From NCBI GenBank assembly GCA_024641505.1, contig JAHECY010000003.1, positions 66,036 to 115,748 on the forward strand: 49,713 nt of DNA, in the 5' to 3' direction. Made by a program: the position numbers and the translations under genes. This document shows, one piece after another, positions 1-8,413 of the stretch; the stretch's first letter is position 1; the number at the start of each line of letters is the position of its first letter. The notes below the pieces were generated by a model. It saw only the letters and a program-made list of their open reading frames with translations. It did not search any database and had not been told where the DNA came from. The stretch is from Gammaproteobacteria bacterium. Its GTDB lineage: Bacteria > Pseudomonadota > Gammaproteobacteria > SG8-11.

Positions 1-297
1 AGCGAATACCACCGTAAGCGTGACGGACATGGGCAGGCCGACCCCGCCGAAATGGTACATGCTCACATAGATCCAGGGCACGCCCGCGCCGAACAAACCA
101 ACACCGAACCAATACCCGTGCAGAAAGCGGTTACCCGGCGTACCGGGCAGCAACGACCAAAACAACCAACCCAGACCTAGCAAGGCCAGGGGGTAGATGC
201 CAAACGGCGCGAACGCCAGCGGCATGCATGCCCCCGCGCACACATTCAGACCGTACCGTCCATATCGGTGCCGGAGCAAGGTAGCGAACGGGATCAC
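1..297 (-). CDS. lnt: Apolipoprotein N-acyltransferase, N-terminal part (cut by window edge)
   Basis: Lnt transfers the third acyl chain to the N-terminal cysteine of lipoproteins at the periplasmic face of the inner membrane. Only the first ~99 residues lie in the window. They are hydrophobic and carry the family's early motif PLAFAPFGIYPL, followed by a GVGLFGAGVPWIYVS segment typical of the Lnt membrane domain; the carbon-nitrogen hydrolase domain lies beyond base 1. The start is taken as GTG at 297, which shares GTGA with the stop codon of the upstream corC-type gene, so the two are probably translationally coupled. An internal ATG just before PLAFAPFG would be too short. Gene order corC-lnt is conserved in Gammaproteobacteria. 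Confidence 0.85.
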   Translation of the reverse strand, partial: MIPFATLLRHRYGRYGLNVCAGACMPLAFAPFGIYPLALLGLGWLFWSLLPGTPGNRFLHGYWFGVGLFGAGVPWIYVSMYHFGGVGLPMSVTLTVVFA

Positions 298-1181
298 TGT
301 AAGGATGGCTTACTCTTCTTGAGTAGAGTGACTTGCAGCAAGTGTACGCGACGATTATCCGCGCGCAATACCTTAAATCGCAGATCTTCAATATCTATAC
401 TTTCGCCGCGCTTGGGCAGGCGCCCGAACTGCCGCATCACCAGGCCGCCGATGGTATCGAATTCCTGATCACTGAATTGCGTGGTGAATTGCTCGTTAAA
501 GTCTTCGATAGGGGTCAACGCCTTGACGATGAATGTGGTATCGGTGTGCTTGACAATGAAGATATCATCATCGAAATCATGTTCATCCTCGATTTCACCG
601 ACGATTTGCTCAAGCACATCCTCAATCGTCACCAAACCGGAGACGCCGCCATACTCATCGACGACGATCGCCATATGGTTACGGTTGGCGCGAAAATCCT
701 TCAACAAAACGTTTAACCGCTTGCTTTCCGGAATAAACACCGCTGGCCGCAGCACCTCCCGCAAATCAAAAGCGCTACCGCCATCAAGTCGCGCGAAATA
801 GCCCAGCAAATCCTTGGCCAGCAATATCCCCAGCACTTCATCTTTATTGTCGCCGATCACGGGAAACCGCGAATGGGCGGTTTGCAGCACCATCGGCAGA
901 AATTCTTCAGGTTTCAGCGAGCCCTCAACCACCGCCATCTGGGAACGGGGAATCATGATTTCCCGCACCTGCATTTCCGAAACCTGCAACACGCCCTCGA
1001 TCATGGACAGCGCGTCGGTGTCGATCAACTCCCGTTCCACGGCGTCACGCAGAATAGAGACCAACTGCTCGCGGTCTGTAGGCTCACGCAGCAAAGCGTC
1101 GCTCAGTCGCTCCAGCCAGGTGCGTACGGGTTTGTTTTCAGTATTAGGAGCTAAGGCATTACTGGGAGGTTCGTCGTTCAT
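294..1181 (-). CDS. corC: CorC/YbeX-type CBS-domain protein
   Basis: 295 residues, the usual size for the cytosolic CorC/YbeX family, which is linked to magnesium/cobalt efflux and, in the ybeZ-ybeY context, to ribosome and envelope physiology. A short N-terminal helical segment (residues ~20-60) is followed by IMIPRSQMAVVEG, the characteristic entry to the first CBS domain (~70-130). A second CBS domain with the signature VDEYGGVSGLVTIEDVLEQI (~165-195) and a C-terminal CorC_HlyC domain (~210-290, FDTIGGLVMRQFGRLP) follow. No membrane segment is visible. It sits 14 bases after ybeY and overlaps lnt by four bases. Its precise function in this organism is inferred from the family. Confidence 0.9.
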   Translation of the reverse strand: MNDEPPSNALAPNTENKPVRTWLERLSDALLREPTDREQLVSILRDAVERELIDTDALSMIEGVLQVSEMQVREIMIPRSQMAVVEGSLKPEEFLPMVLQTAHSRFPVIGDNKDEVLGILLAKDLLGYFARLDGGSAFDLREVLRPAVFIPESKRLNVLLKDFRANRNHMAIVVDEYGGVSGLVTIEDVLEQIVGEIEDEHDFDDDIFIVKHTDTTFIVKALTPIEDFNEQFTTQFSDQEFDTIGGLVMRQFGRLPKRGESIDIEDLRFKVLRADNRRVHLLQVTLLKKSKPSLQ

Positions 1182-1195
1182 GGTTGACTTTCAGG

Positions 1196-1675
1196 TTAGT
1201 TATCGGAATACGGATTTTCAAATCCCAGAGTGGCAAGGATGCGTGCTTCCAGGGCTTCCATGGCTTCGGCCTCGACATCGGTCTGGTGATCATAGCCTTG
1301 CAGGTGCAAACAGCCATGCACTACCATGTGAGCCCAATGAGAAAAAAGCGTCTTGTGTTGCACTTCGGCTTCCCGGGCCACGACCGGCGCGCAGATCACC
1401 AGATCACCGAGCAATGCGCTGTCGATGCCGGCCGGGACCTCAAAAGGAAAAGACAAAATATTGGTGGCGCCCGCGCGCCCACGATAAGTGAAATTCAGCT
1501 GCGCACTCTCGTCCTCATCCACAATCCGCACAGTCACCTCCACGGGGCCGGACAATTCCTGCAACGCGGCGCAGGCCCATTGCCGCAACCGTCCTTCATC
1601 GGGCAGCGGAACGGGCGCCGGCACACTGGCAACGGCCCATTGCACATCCAAATCCAGAGCCAGCGCAGGGGCCAT
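1196..1675 (-). CDS. ybeY: Endoribonuclease YbeY (16S rRNA maturation)
   Basis: YbeY is a zinc-dependent single-strand endoribonuclease acting in 16S rRNA 3'-end maturation and 70S quality control. The family signature HMVVHGCLHLQGYDH supplies the three zinc-ligand histidines, and the N-terminal core shows LNFTYRGRAGATNILSFPF. With the ATG at 1675 the protein is 159 residues, matching the usual ~155. This start lies 7 bases after the phoH stop, and its N-terminus (MAPALALDLDV) aligns with known starts. Upstream in-frame ATGs at 1699 and 1708 would overlap phoH and give unusual extensions. It belongs to the miaB-phoH-ybeY-corC-lnt operon. Confidence 0.93.
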   Translation of the reverse strand: MAPALALDLDVQWAVASVPAPVPLPDEGRLRQWACAALQELSGPVEVTVRIVDEDESAQLNFTYRGRAGATNILSFPFEVPAGIDSALLGDLVICAPVVAREAEVQHKTLFSHWAHMVVHGCLHLQGYDHQTDVEAEAMEALEARILATLGFENPYSDN

Positions 1676-1682
1676 CAACGTC

Positions 1683-2699
1683 TCAGCTTTTGTGTTCATA
1701 TTGTTCATAGGCGGCGACGATTTTTTGCACCAGCGAATGGCGCACGACGTCCTTGCTGTCAAAAAAATTAAAACTGATCCCTTCCACGCCCTTGAGCACC
1801 TCATGCACGTGCATTAATCCCGAATGCGTGCCCTTGGGCAGGTCAATCTGGGTAACGTCACCGGTTATCACCGCCCGGGAACCGAAGCCGATACGCGTCA
1901 GGAACATTTTCATCTGTTCCATGGTGGTATTCTGCGCTTCGTCGAGAATAATGAACGACTCGTTCAAGGTGCGGCCGCGCATGAAGGCCAGCGGTGCGAC
2001 TTCGATAACATGGCGCTCCATCAGTTTTTCTACATTGCCGAAACCAAACATTTCGTACAATGCATCATACAGGGGACGCAAATAAGGATCGACCTTCTGC
2101 GCCATGTCGCCGGGCAAAAATCCTAACTTCTCGCCGGCTTCCACCGCCGGACGCACCAACACCAAACGACTCACTTCGCCTTGCTCCAGGGCTTCAACGG
2201 CGCGGGCCACGGCAAGATAGGTTTTGCCGGTGCCGGCCGGCCCGACGGCGAAGTTAATATCATGCAGCTTGATATTGCGCAGATAACTTTTCTGATTAGC
2301 GCCGCGCCCCTTGATATAGCCGCGCTGCACCTTGATTTCATCGCTGATGGACGATTCCGGGGTGCCGTTGGCGGCAGCTAGTGCACTATCACTGGCATCG
2401 ATACGGGCCTCCTGCATCATTAGATGCAATGTTTCGGGTGTAATGGGATTTTCATGGGCATACTGGAACAAACGCACCAGCAATTCGGACGCGATGGCAA
2501 CGGCGGCTTTACTGCCGCTGACCCGTAGAGCATTGCCCCGCACGCCCACTTGTACATTGAGCTGGCGTTCGATCTGCCGGAGATTCTGGTCGAACTGACC
2601 GCACAGATTGGCCAGATGCTGGTTGTCACGGGGATCCAGTGCCAGTTCATTGACGACTGGTCCGGCACCGCGCACGCGCTTCAGAGGCGAGGTTTTCAA
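1683..2699 (-). CDS. phoH: PhoH-like ATPase (YbeZ)
   Basis: 338-residue cytosolic ATPase of the PhoH/YbeZ family, usually the partner of YbeY in RNA metabolism. The Walker A motif GPAGTGKT is at residues 153-160 and Walker [12 protein letters not shown] at ~250, followed by the family block [19 protein letters not shown]. An N-terminal KH-like RNA-binding region (~35-75) is also evident. Its start codon shares ATGA with the miaB stop at 2696-2699, indicating translational coupling. The gene order is the same as in Escherichia coli. Function as an RNA-associated NTPase is family knowledge; no specific substrate can be read here. Confidence 0.92.
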   Translation of the reverse strand: MKTSPLKRVRGAGPVVNELALDPRDNQHLANLCGQFDQNLRQIERQLNVQVGVRGNALRVSGSKAAVAIASELLVRLFQYAHENPITPETLHLMMQEARIDASDSALAAANGTPESSISDEIKVQRGYIKGRGANQKSYLRNIKLHDINFAVGPAGTGKTYLAVARAVEALEQGEVSRLVLVRPAVEAGEKLGFLPGDMAQKVDPYLRPLYDALYEMFGFGNVEKLMERHVIEVAPLAFMRGRTLNESFIILDEAQNTTMEQMKMFLTRIGFGSRAVITGDVTQIDLPKGTHSGLMHVHEVLKGVEGISFNFFDSKDVVRHSLVQKIVAAYEQYEHKS

Positions 2700-4048
2700 G
2701 CAGCGCTACCCGCTCCACCCGGCGGTGCGCTGATCACGCCACGCAGGGAGTTTGGTAGTGCCTCGGTTATCTGTACTGCAACAAAGTTTCCAATCAACTC
2801 GCGGTTCCCGTTGAAGTTGACTATACGGTTATTATCGGTCCGGCCCCGCAATTGTTTAGGGTCACGCCGGGAGGGGCCCTCAACCAGCACTTTCTGTACG
2901 GACCCTACCATATTATTACCAATATCATGTGACATATCTTCAATGCGCCGCTGCAATTTTTCAAGACGTTGTTTTTTGAGGTTCAAAGGCACATTGTCTT
3001 CCAGGGCAGCCGCCGGGGTGCCCGGACGGGAGCTGAAAATAAAGCTGTAGGAATGATCAAATCCCAGGTCTTCGATCAGGCGCATGGTGGCCTGGAAATC
3101 CTGCTCCGTTTCTCCGGGAAAGCCGATAATAAAATCCGATGACAGGCAAAGGTCGGGACGGGCCGCCCGCAAGCGGCGCACGATGGACTTATATTCCAAT
3201 ACCGTATGGCCGCGCTTCATCATGGCCAAGACCCGGTCAGAACCGCTTTGTACTGGCAGATGCAGGTGACTGACCAGTTCGGGCACGTCCTGATACACCT
3301 GGATCAAGCTGTCAGACATTTCCAGGGGATGCGAGGTGGTATAGCGAATGCGCTCAATGCCCTCAATTGCCGCCACATACCGGATCAATAACGCCAAATC
3401 GGCAGTATCACCGTCGGCCATGGCACCCCGGTAGGCATTTACGTTCTGCCCCAGAAGATTCACTTCCTTCACACCCTGGCGCGCCAGCTGCACAACCTCA
3501 CTAATCACATCGTCAAAAGGACGGCTGACTTCTTCACCCCGAGTATAAGGAACCACGCAAAATGTGCAGTATTTTGAGCAGCCTTCCATGATAGAAACAT
3601 AAGCCGATGGGCCATCCGCGCGCGGCGCCGGCAAACAATCGAATTTTTCAATTTCCGGGAAGCTGATGTCCACCTGGGGCCGACGATCCGCCGTGACCCG
3701 ATGGAGCATTTCAGGGAGCCGGTGCAGGGTCTGGGGGCCAAATACCATGTCCACATAAGGCGCCCGCACTCGGATTTGCTCCCCCTCCTGGCTGGCCACA
3801 CAGCCGCCCACGCCGATTACCAGCTCCGGTCTGAGATCCTTGAATTCGCGCCACTGGCCCAACAGAGAAAACACCTTTTCCTGGGCTTTTTCCCTGATCG
3901 AGCAAGTATTCAGCAGCAGCACGTCGGCCAGCTCCGGTGCGTGCGTCAATTCCAATCCATGGCTGGCCGCCAGTACATCCACCATCTTGGCGGAATCGTA
4001 CTCATTCATCTGGCAACCAAACGTCTTAATAAATACCTTTTTCGGCAC
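2696..4048 (-). CDS. miaB: tRNA-2-methylthio-N6-dimethylallyladenosine synthase MiaB
   Basis: 450 residues, normal for MiaB. This radical-SAM enzyme adds the methylthio group to i6A37 of tRNAs reading UNN codons. Three N-terminal cysteines ([22 protein letters not shown]) bind the auxiliary [4Fe-4S] cluster. The radical-SAM cluster motif is C-x3-C-x2-C in [17 protein letters not shown] (~155-170). GQNVNAYRG and the [13 protein letters not shown] block confirm MiaB rather than RimO. A C-terminal TRAM domain covers ~380-445. It is the first gene of the five-gene operon; the ~190 bases upstream hold no gene and should contain the promoter. Confidence 0.95.
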   Translation of the reverse strand: MPKKVFIKTFGCQMNEYDSAKMVDVLAASHGLELTHAPELADVLLLNTCSIREKAQEKVFSLLGQWREFKDLRPELVIGVGGCVASQEGEQIRVRAPYVDMVFGPQTLHRLPEMLHRVTADRRPQVDISFPEIEKFDCLPAPRADGPSAYVSIMEGCSKYCTFCVVPYTRGEEVSRPFDDVISEVVQLARQGVKEVNLLGQNVNAYRGAMADGDTADLALLIRYVAAIEGIERIRYTTSHPLEMSDSLIQVYQDVPELVSHLHLPVQSGSDRVLAMMKRGHTVLEYKSIVRRLRAARPDLCLSSDFIIGFPGETEQDFQATMRLIEDLGFDHSYSFIFSSRPGTPAAALEDNVPLNLKKQRLEKLQRRIEDMSHDIGNNMVGSVQKVLVEGPSRRDPKQLRGRTDNNRIVNFNGNRELIGNFVAVQITEALPNSLRGVISAPPGGAGSAA

Positions 4049-4132
4049 AGGTTATTTTACGGTAAAGAGGGCGGATAACTTACTATTTTTCGACTAAAAA
4101 GTGAAGAGACCTGAAGAATCGCGCATGCCACG

Positions 4133-4154
4133 TAGCGGTCCGCTCCGACCGCTA
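4133..4154. other. Inverted repeat in the miaB-amt intergenic region
   Basis: Perfect 8-bp arms TAGCGGTC/GACCGCTA around a 6-base loop. No U-tract follows on either strand, so terminator function is uncertain. It lies upstream of miaB on the minus strand and downstream of amt. Confidence 0.35.
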
Positions 4155-4211
4155 ACAATCCACACCCGGAACCCCGGGGTACGACGAGACCGGGCAACCG
4201 GCAAGTCGCAA

Positions 4212-4232
4212 GGCGCGCCCACCGGGCGCGCC
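4212..4232 (-). terminator. GC-rich hairpin downstream of amt
   Basis: A perfect 9-bp stem (GGCGCGCCC/GGGCGCGCC) with a 3-base loop begins 8 bases after the amt stop codon on the minus strand. Only a weak T-containing tail (TTGCGACTT) follows, so this is either a poor intrinsic terminator or an mRNA 3'-end stabiliser. Confidence 0.5.
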
Positions 4233-4239
4233 CATGCTC

Positions 4240-5439
4240 CTATTTGAGATCGTAATTCGGCACACTGGAAATTTTGTGAATGCTGAGGTCAGCGCCGTTG
4301 TACTCCTCTTCCTGCGTCAATCGGATGCCGATTACGGATTTTATGGTCCCGTAAACGATCAAACCACCGGCCGTGGCAACCACCACACCGAGCAGGGTTC
4401 CGATCAACTGGGACAGGAAACTGATACCGCCGACGCCCCCTAGAGCTTCCAGGCCAAAAATTCCCGCCGCGATACCGCCCCAAGCCCCACACAGTCCATG
4501 CAAGGGCCAAACGCCCAACACATCGTCGATCTTCCATTTGTTCTGGGTCAGGGTAAACATCCAGACGAACATAGCGCCGGCAATGATGCCCGTCACCAAT
4601 GCACCCAAAGGGTGCATTACGTCGGATCCCGCGCAAATCGCCACCAATCCCGCGAGAGGGCCGTTGTGTACAAATCCCGGGTCATTCTTACCCACGACCA
4701 ACGCCGCGAGGATGCCACCTACCATCGCCATTAAAGAATTCAGCGCCACCAACCCACTGACCGCCTCAATCGTTTGTGCAGACATGACATTGAACCCGAA
4801 CCATCCGACACTGAGTATCCAGGCACCTAACGCCAGGAACGGCACGCTGGACGGGGGGTGGGCGGAAATCATCCCGTCTTTGTGGTAACGGCCATGACGC
4901 GCACCGAGCAATATCACCGCACCCAAGGCAATCCATCCCCCCATGGCATGCACCACCACGGAACCGGCGAAATCGTGGAATGACGCACCGAAACTGGCTT
5001 TTAGCCAGTCCTGGAAACCAAAATTGCCGTTCCAGGCAATGCCTTCAAAAAAGGGGTAGATCAAAGCCACCAGTAACGCGGTAGCCAACAGCTGGGGATA
5101 AAACCGGGCGCGTTCCGCGATGCCACCAGAGACAATGGCGGGAATGGCGCCAGCGAATGTTAACAGGAAAAAGAACTTCACCAACTCATAGCCGTTTTTT
5201 TCCGCGAGGGTCTGCGCGCCCGAAAAAAAATCGATGCCATAAGCAACAGAATAACCAACAAAAAAATACATCACCGTGGACATGGCAAAATCACAAATGA
5301 TCTTCACCAAGGCATTGACCTGATTTTTCTGCCGTACCGTTCCCACCTCTAGAAATGCGAAGCCCGCGTGCATCGCCAATACCATGATGGCTCCCAGCAA
5401 GATGAACAGCACGTTCGACCCCGATTGAAACGCGTCCAT
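4240..5439 (-). CDS. amt: Ammonium transporter (Amt family)
   Basis: 399 residues and about 11 hydrophobic helices, an Amt/MEP/Rh channel-like transporter of the inner membrane. Both pore histidines of the twin-His site are present, in DFAGSVVVHAMGG and WPLHGLCGAWGG, and the conserved AERARFYPQL loop is visible. Unlike E. coli AmtB there is no long N-terminal signal peptide. A strong Shine-Dalgarno GGAGG lies 6 bases before the ATG. No glnK (PII) gene adjoins it, although amtB-glnK pairing is common. It is transcribed alone from a sigma-54-type promoter with an upstream NtrC-like site (5476-5570), so nitrogen-starvation control is likely. Confidence 0.93.
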   Translation of the reverse strand: MDAFQSGSNVLFILLGAIMVLAMHAGFAFLEVGTVRQKNQVNALVKIICDFAMSTVMYFFVGYSVAYGIDFFSGAQTLAEKNGYELVKFFFLLTFAGAIPAIVSGGIAERARFYPQLLATALLVALIYPFFEGIAWNGNFGFQDWLKASFGASFHDFAGSVVVHAMGGWIALGAVILLGARHGRYHKDGMISAHPPSSVPFLALGAWILSVGWFGFNVMSAQTIEAVSGLVALNSLMAMVGGILAALVVGKNDPGFVHNGPLAGLVAICAGSDVMHPLGALVTGIIAGAMFVWMFTLTQNKWKIDDVLGVWPLHGLCGAWGGIAAGIFGLEALGGVGGISFLSQLIGTLLGVVVATAGGLIVYGTIKSVIGIRLTQEEEYNGADLSIHKISSVPNYDLK

Positions 5440-5475
5440 TTTGATCCTCCCAATTATCGTTATGGCCGTCCATAG

Positions 5476-5491
5476 AGCAATAATTGCACCA
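5476..5491 (-). promoter_or_regulatory. Sigma-54 (-24/-12) promoter of amt
   Basis: Read on the minus strand the site is TGGTGCAATTATTGCT. It fits the relaxed RpoN consensus TGGYRYR-N4-TTGCW, with the essential GG and GC separated by exactly 10 bases. The -12 element predicts a start near 5465 and a ~26-base leader carrying the GGAGG ribosome-binding site of amt. A 17-base dyad TGCAC-N7-GTGCC at 5485-5501 overlaps the -24 box and resembles an NtrC half-palindrome. Sequence match only. Confidence 0.7.
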
Positions 5492-5553
5492 GCTTAGTGC
5501 CCTTGATATCTTATTGAATTTACAGGCCATCAGAACCAAGGGTCACGGGCGCG

Positions 5554-5570
5554 CGCGCCATCATGGTGCA
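5554..5570. promoter_or_regulatory. NtrC-like enhancer upstream of amt
   Basis: The 17-mer CGCGCCATCATGGTGCA matches the NtrC dyad TGCACCA-N3-TGGTGCA at 12 of 14 defined positions. Its centre is ~97 bases upstream of the predicted amt start, close to the classical -108 position at glnA. A weaker match (9 of 14, 5585-5601) lies 31 bases further up, about three helical turns away. Confidence 0.55.
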
Positions 5571-5639
5571 CGACCGTACTCCCACGCACCAGAAGCTGGC
5601 AGTCATCAGGATGCGGCAATACCCGGAACGGGTCGACGA

Positions 5640-6950
5640 TCACTTGCCGTGGGTGATCTTGGGCCAGTAGCGCTCAAAGTTAAAATCAGGGCTGTGGGAA
5701 TCCACATGGCACTGAGCACACATCTGCTGCGGCGCCCAACCCTTATTGCCAAGGGGCTGGGTGCCCCCGGCCGCCACATGCGCCTGACCGGCGCCATGGC
5801 AATTCTCGCATTGGACGTTGACCAGGTTACCGGACATGGCCAGGTCGATAAAACCACCATCTCGCTCAAATCCCACCGTGTGGCACTTTATGCAATCAGG
5901 ATCAAAAGATTTTCCCACGGCCTCCAGGTCGCCAAAGGCCTTGGCGTGCTCACTGCCCAGCCAAATCTGGTGCGCACTCTGATGACACTGGGCGCAGACA
6001 TCAGCACCCGCATAGGGACTATCGCCGGAGCGCAGCGCTTTTCGGATCGCGGAGCGTTTCAAGTACTCTTCCTTGACACGGCTGTTGTACTCATCGTACC
6101 AGGCGGACAGATACGCTGCGTCCGGCACCGATTTCGGCAGAGGAATAACCTCATGCTTGAAGGTCTTGATATGGTTGCCTGCAAGCTCCAGATCCACCCG
6201 TCCCAGACGCATGCCGCGGGACCCGGGTTGTAACACCAGCGTGCCGCCAAGTTGTTGCGGTTCACCATAGACTTCATGGGCGGATTGAATCAACAACACA
6301 TCCACATCAGTCAACGGCAGAATATTCTTGATTTGCTCCAGCGGATAGGCGGTACTCAGCAGGGTAACGCGTCCGGCGGATTTCGCGGCTTTGAGGCTCT
6401 CCAGCAATCCATGGGTATCGGCACTCACCTTGGCCGCAGTGGCTTGCATTTTGGCGGCTGGATCCTGCTCCGGGTCCAGCCAGCTAAAGAACTCCAGCAA
6501 GACGCCGGCGCGTTCGATGATACGCGCCTTGGCGAACTCACCGGCTTGCCAATTGCTGGCCACCCAGGGCAACGGCACCGCGCTGATAAACTGGGTTCCG
6601 AACGCCACATCCTGCCACTGCACAGCAACGGCGTCGTAATTCATGGTGGCCAACCCCTTGAGCAAATATTCGCTGCGCAGGCGATCCTGGGTCGACTCAT
6701 GGGCGACCAGGCCGCCCGTGGAAATCACCACCAGTGCCGTATTATCTTGGCGCAAACTCGCCAACTGAGTGGCACGCCGTTTCACCCCGCCAAAGTCACC
6801 ACCTTCACTGCAACCACAGGGCTCCAATTCTCCATTCATATTGCCGGAGTAGATCAGCGTCACATGCTGTGCGCCACTCCGGGGCTGCGAACTCACGCAG
6901 GCAGCCAGGAGCAATAGCAATACCGCGAACACACTACGAGTAAGATTCAT
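5640..6950 (-). CDS. Tetraheme c-type cytochrome lipoprotein with degenerate 5'-nucleotidase-like domain
   Basis: 436 residues. The start at 6950 is chosen because it directly opens a lipoprotein signal (MNLTRSVF, lipobox LLAAC, Cys18) and lies 2 bases after the preceding stop. Residues ~30-280 resemble the 5'-nucleotidase/UshA metallophosphatase fold, but the usual metal-binding TNDxHG is replaced by YSGNMNGEL and GGDxx by TGGLV. An added CGC motif (residues 45-47) is present. Residues ~310-436 form a cytochrome c554-type domain with four haem sites CxxCH at ~319, 353, 381 and 411, plus extra histidines. It is probably anchored to a membrane facing the periplasm and carries electrons. The substrate is unknown. 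Confidence 0.8.
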   Translation of the reverse strand: MNLTRSVFAVLLLLLAACVSSQPRSGAQHVTLIYSGNMNGELEPCGCSEGGDFGGVKRRATQLASLRQDNTALVVISTGGLVAHESTQDRLRSEYLLKGLATMNYDAVAVQWQDVAFGTQFISAVPLPWVASNWQAGEFAKARIIERAGVLLEFFSWLDPEQDPAAKMQATAAKVSADTHGLLESLKAAKSAGRVTLLSTAYPLEQIKNILPLTDVDVLLIQSAHEVYGEPQQLGGTLVLQPGSRGMRLGRVDLELAGNHIKTFKHEVIPLPKSVPDAAYLSAWYDEYNSRVKEEYLKRSAIRKALRSGDSPYAGADVCAQCHQSAHQIWLGSEHAKAFGDLEAVGKSFDPDCIKCHTVGFERDGGFIDLAMSGNLVNVQCENCHGAGQAHVAAGGTQPLGNKGWAPQQMCAQCHVDSHSPDFNFERYWPKITHGK

Positions 6951-6952
6951 GC

Positions 6953-7642
6953 TTAATGCACACCCATCCAATATCTGGCCTTGGTGTCATCCACCGGAAA
7001 ACCGTTCAGGCCTTCCAGGTAAGAACGCACCATGGCTTGCCGCGCCTTGGGATGACCCTGACGCGCCGCTTTCTCGATCCAGATCATGCCCTGCTCGGGG
7101 TCCTTGTTAATACCGCGTCCCGCCAGATACAGCAGACCCAGATTCAATTGCGCATTGCTCGCACCCTGCTGAGCCGCATGCCGCAACCAATATACCGCAG
7201 CACTTTCATCCCGCTGCACACCATCGCCTTCCAGATAAACCATGCCCAGATTCTCTTGTGCTTTGGGCAATCCCTGTTCCGCGGCTTGCAACAACCAGTG
7301 TGCACCCTCCGCCGGGTCTCGACTCACCCCCAAACCAAACCGGTACATAATCCCGAGGCTGTTCTGCGCCAGTGCGTGCCCCCGTTGCGCCGCCCGCCGG
7401 TACCATTGCAGGGCCACGGCATCGTCTTTTTGCACACCCAAACCGTGCCGGTACATCACGCCCAATTTACGCTCCGCTTCCGCATTGCCGGCCTCCGCCA
7501 ACGGTAACAACAAACGCAGTGCGCTTGCATAGTCCTTGCGGTTATAGGCGTCCAACCCCGGATCCAGAGTACTGGTGCCATGGGACGTTAGCATAAAGAG
7601 AACCACCGCCACCAGAATAAACAGGGTAATGCGCTTGGTCAT
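6953..7642 (-). CDS. Sel1-repeat (TPR-like) exported protein
   Basis: 229 residues. A hydrophobic N-terminus (residues 5-20, LFILVAVVLFML) acts as a signal peptide or anchor. It is followed by about five tandem Sel1-like repeats of ~36 residues with the usual A-x-x-x-LG-x-x-Y-x-x-G-x-G-V signature (for example LGVMYRHGLGV, LGIMYRFGLGV, LGMVYLEGDGV). Such solenoids scaffold protein-protein contacts. It sits between the DUF4389 gene (4-base gap) and the tetraheme lipoprotein (2-base gap), so a role in assembling or partnering that cytochrome is plausible but not shown by the sequence. Confidence 0.85.
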   Translation of the reverse strand: MTKRITLFILVAVVLFMLTSHGTSTLDPGLDAYNRKDYASALRLLLPLAEAGNAEAERKLGVMYRHGLGVQKDDAVALQWYRRAAQRGHALAQNSLGIMYRFGLGVSRDPAEGAHWLLQAAEQGLPKAQENLGMVYLEGDGVQRDESAAVYWLRHAAQQGASNAQLNLGLLYLAGRGINKDPEQGMIWIEKAARQGHPKARQAMVRSYLEGLNGFPVDDTKARYWMGVH

Positions 7643-7646
7643 GGCG

Positions 7647-8081
7647 TTAGCTCACCGACGGATCATCCTTGGGCTGGGCATTGCCGGTCGCGGCCGAGTC
7701 TTTGGGCGCGGACTTTGGCGCTGCTTTTTTCTTGGCGGCGGGTTTTTTCCTGACCGGCGCGTTGCCGGCATTACCGGTCGTGTCGGATTCGCCGCCACCC
7801 TCTTGACCATGCCCCGGCCATTCACTGAAGGGGAACGGCTTTTCATCCGTATTGAAAGTGAGATAGAGGATCACGGTTTGTACATACAGGGCGAGACTCG
7901 CACCGAAGTCCAACAGGCGTTCGTTGACATGCCGGGTGAGCAACACATGGCCGAACTGGAACAACACCACGAAACCGGTAATGACTTTGGCCAAACCCAA
8001 CACTATCGCAAACAGCAGAATAAACAGTCCCCGAATCCAAGTATTGGTATTCTTTACATTCTCTTTTATATCAGCATCCAT
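7647..8081 (-). CDS. DUF4389 membrane protein
   Basis: 144 residues with the ATG at 8081, which has a GGAG Shine-Dalgarno ~8 bases upstream. Two hydrophobic segments (around residues 18-42 and 62-78) match the DUF4389 family of small inner-membrane proteins (GLAKVITGFVVLFQFGHVLLT, then VQTVILYLTFNTDEKPFPF). The last ~50 residues are a low-complexity Lys/Ala/Pro tail, probably cytoplasmic. It opens the operon that continues into the Sel1 and tetraheme lipoprotein genes. No function is established for the family. Confidence 0.75.
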   Translation of the reverse strand: MDADIKENVKNTNTWIRGLFILLFAIVLGLAKVITGFVVLFQFGHVLLTRHVNERLLDFGASLALYVQTVILYLTFNTDEKPFPFSEWPGHGQEGGGESDTTGNAGNAPVRKKPAAKKKAAPKSAPKDSAATGNAQPKDDPSVS

Positions 8082-8413
8082 CCAAGACTCTCCAATAAAA
8101 CGGCACCCCCACCAGGCGCATCCGACAATTACCCATCCAGGATTATACACTTGTAAAATTTTTATGCGTTACCCGAGGTACGCGATTCCTGGCCCGAAAT
8201 ATGAATTACCACCAACAAATGTATCATTTCGGTGCCAGGAAACAAGATATCGTGGGAATTATCCTGGGAGCCGATCAAACCCAATTTGCGTCATCGAATC
8301 GACACGATCCACATTGCTTTAGCTACGAGAAATTTGCGCGGGCCGGAACCGGACTTATACCGCGAACGGTACTACATTTATCAACCCGACCATGATGCGT
8401 TCATGAGGTTACT
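8082..8413. other. Intergenic region between divergent DUF4389 and glgP genes
   Basis: About 330 bases that should hold divergent promoters. I see no convincing sigma-70 box pair, hairpin or RNA gene. A 64-codon open frame at 8201-8395 has no ribosome-binding site and no recognisable content. Confidence 0.4.

Noticed and set aside
5484-6233. 249-codon plus-strand frame opposite the tetraheme lipoprotein
   Set aside because: The minus strand carries a lipobox and four CxxCH motifs, so the plus frame is a shadow.
8201-8395. 64-codon plus-strand frame upstream of glgP
   Set aside because: No ribosome-binding site, unremarkable composition, and it ends just before the glgP leader; likely chance.
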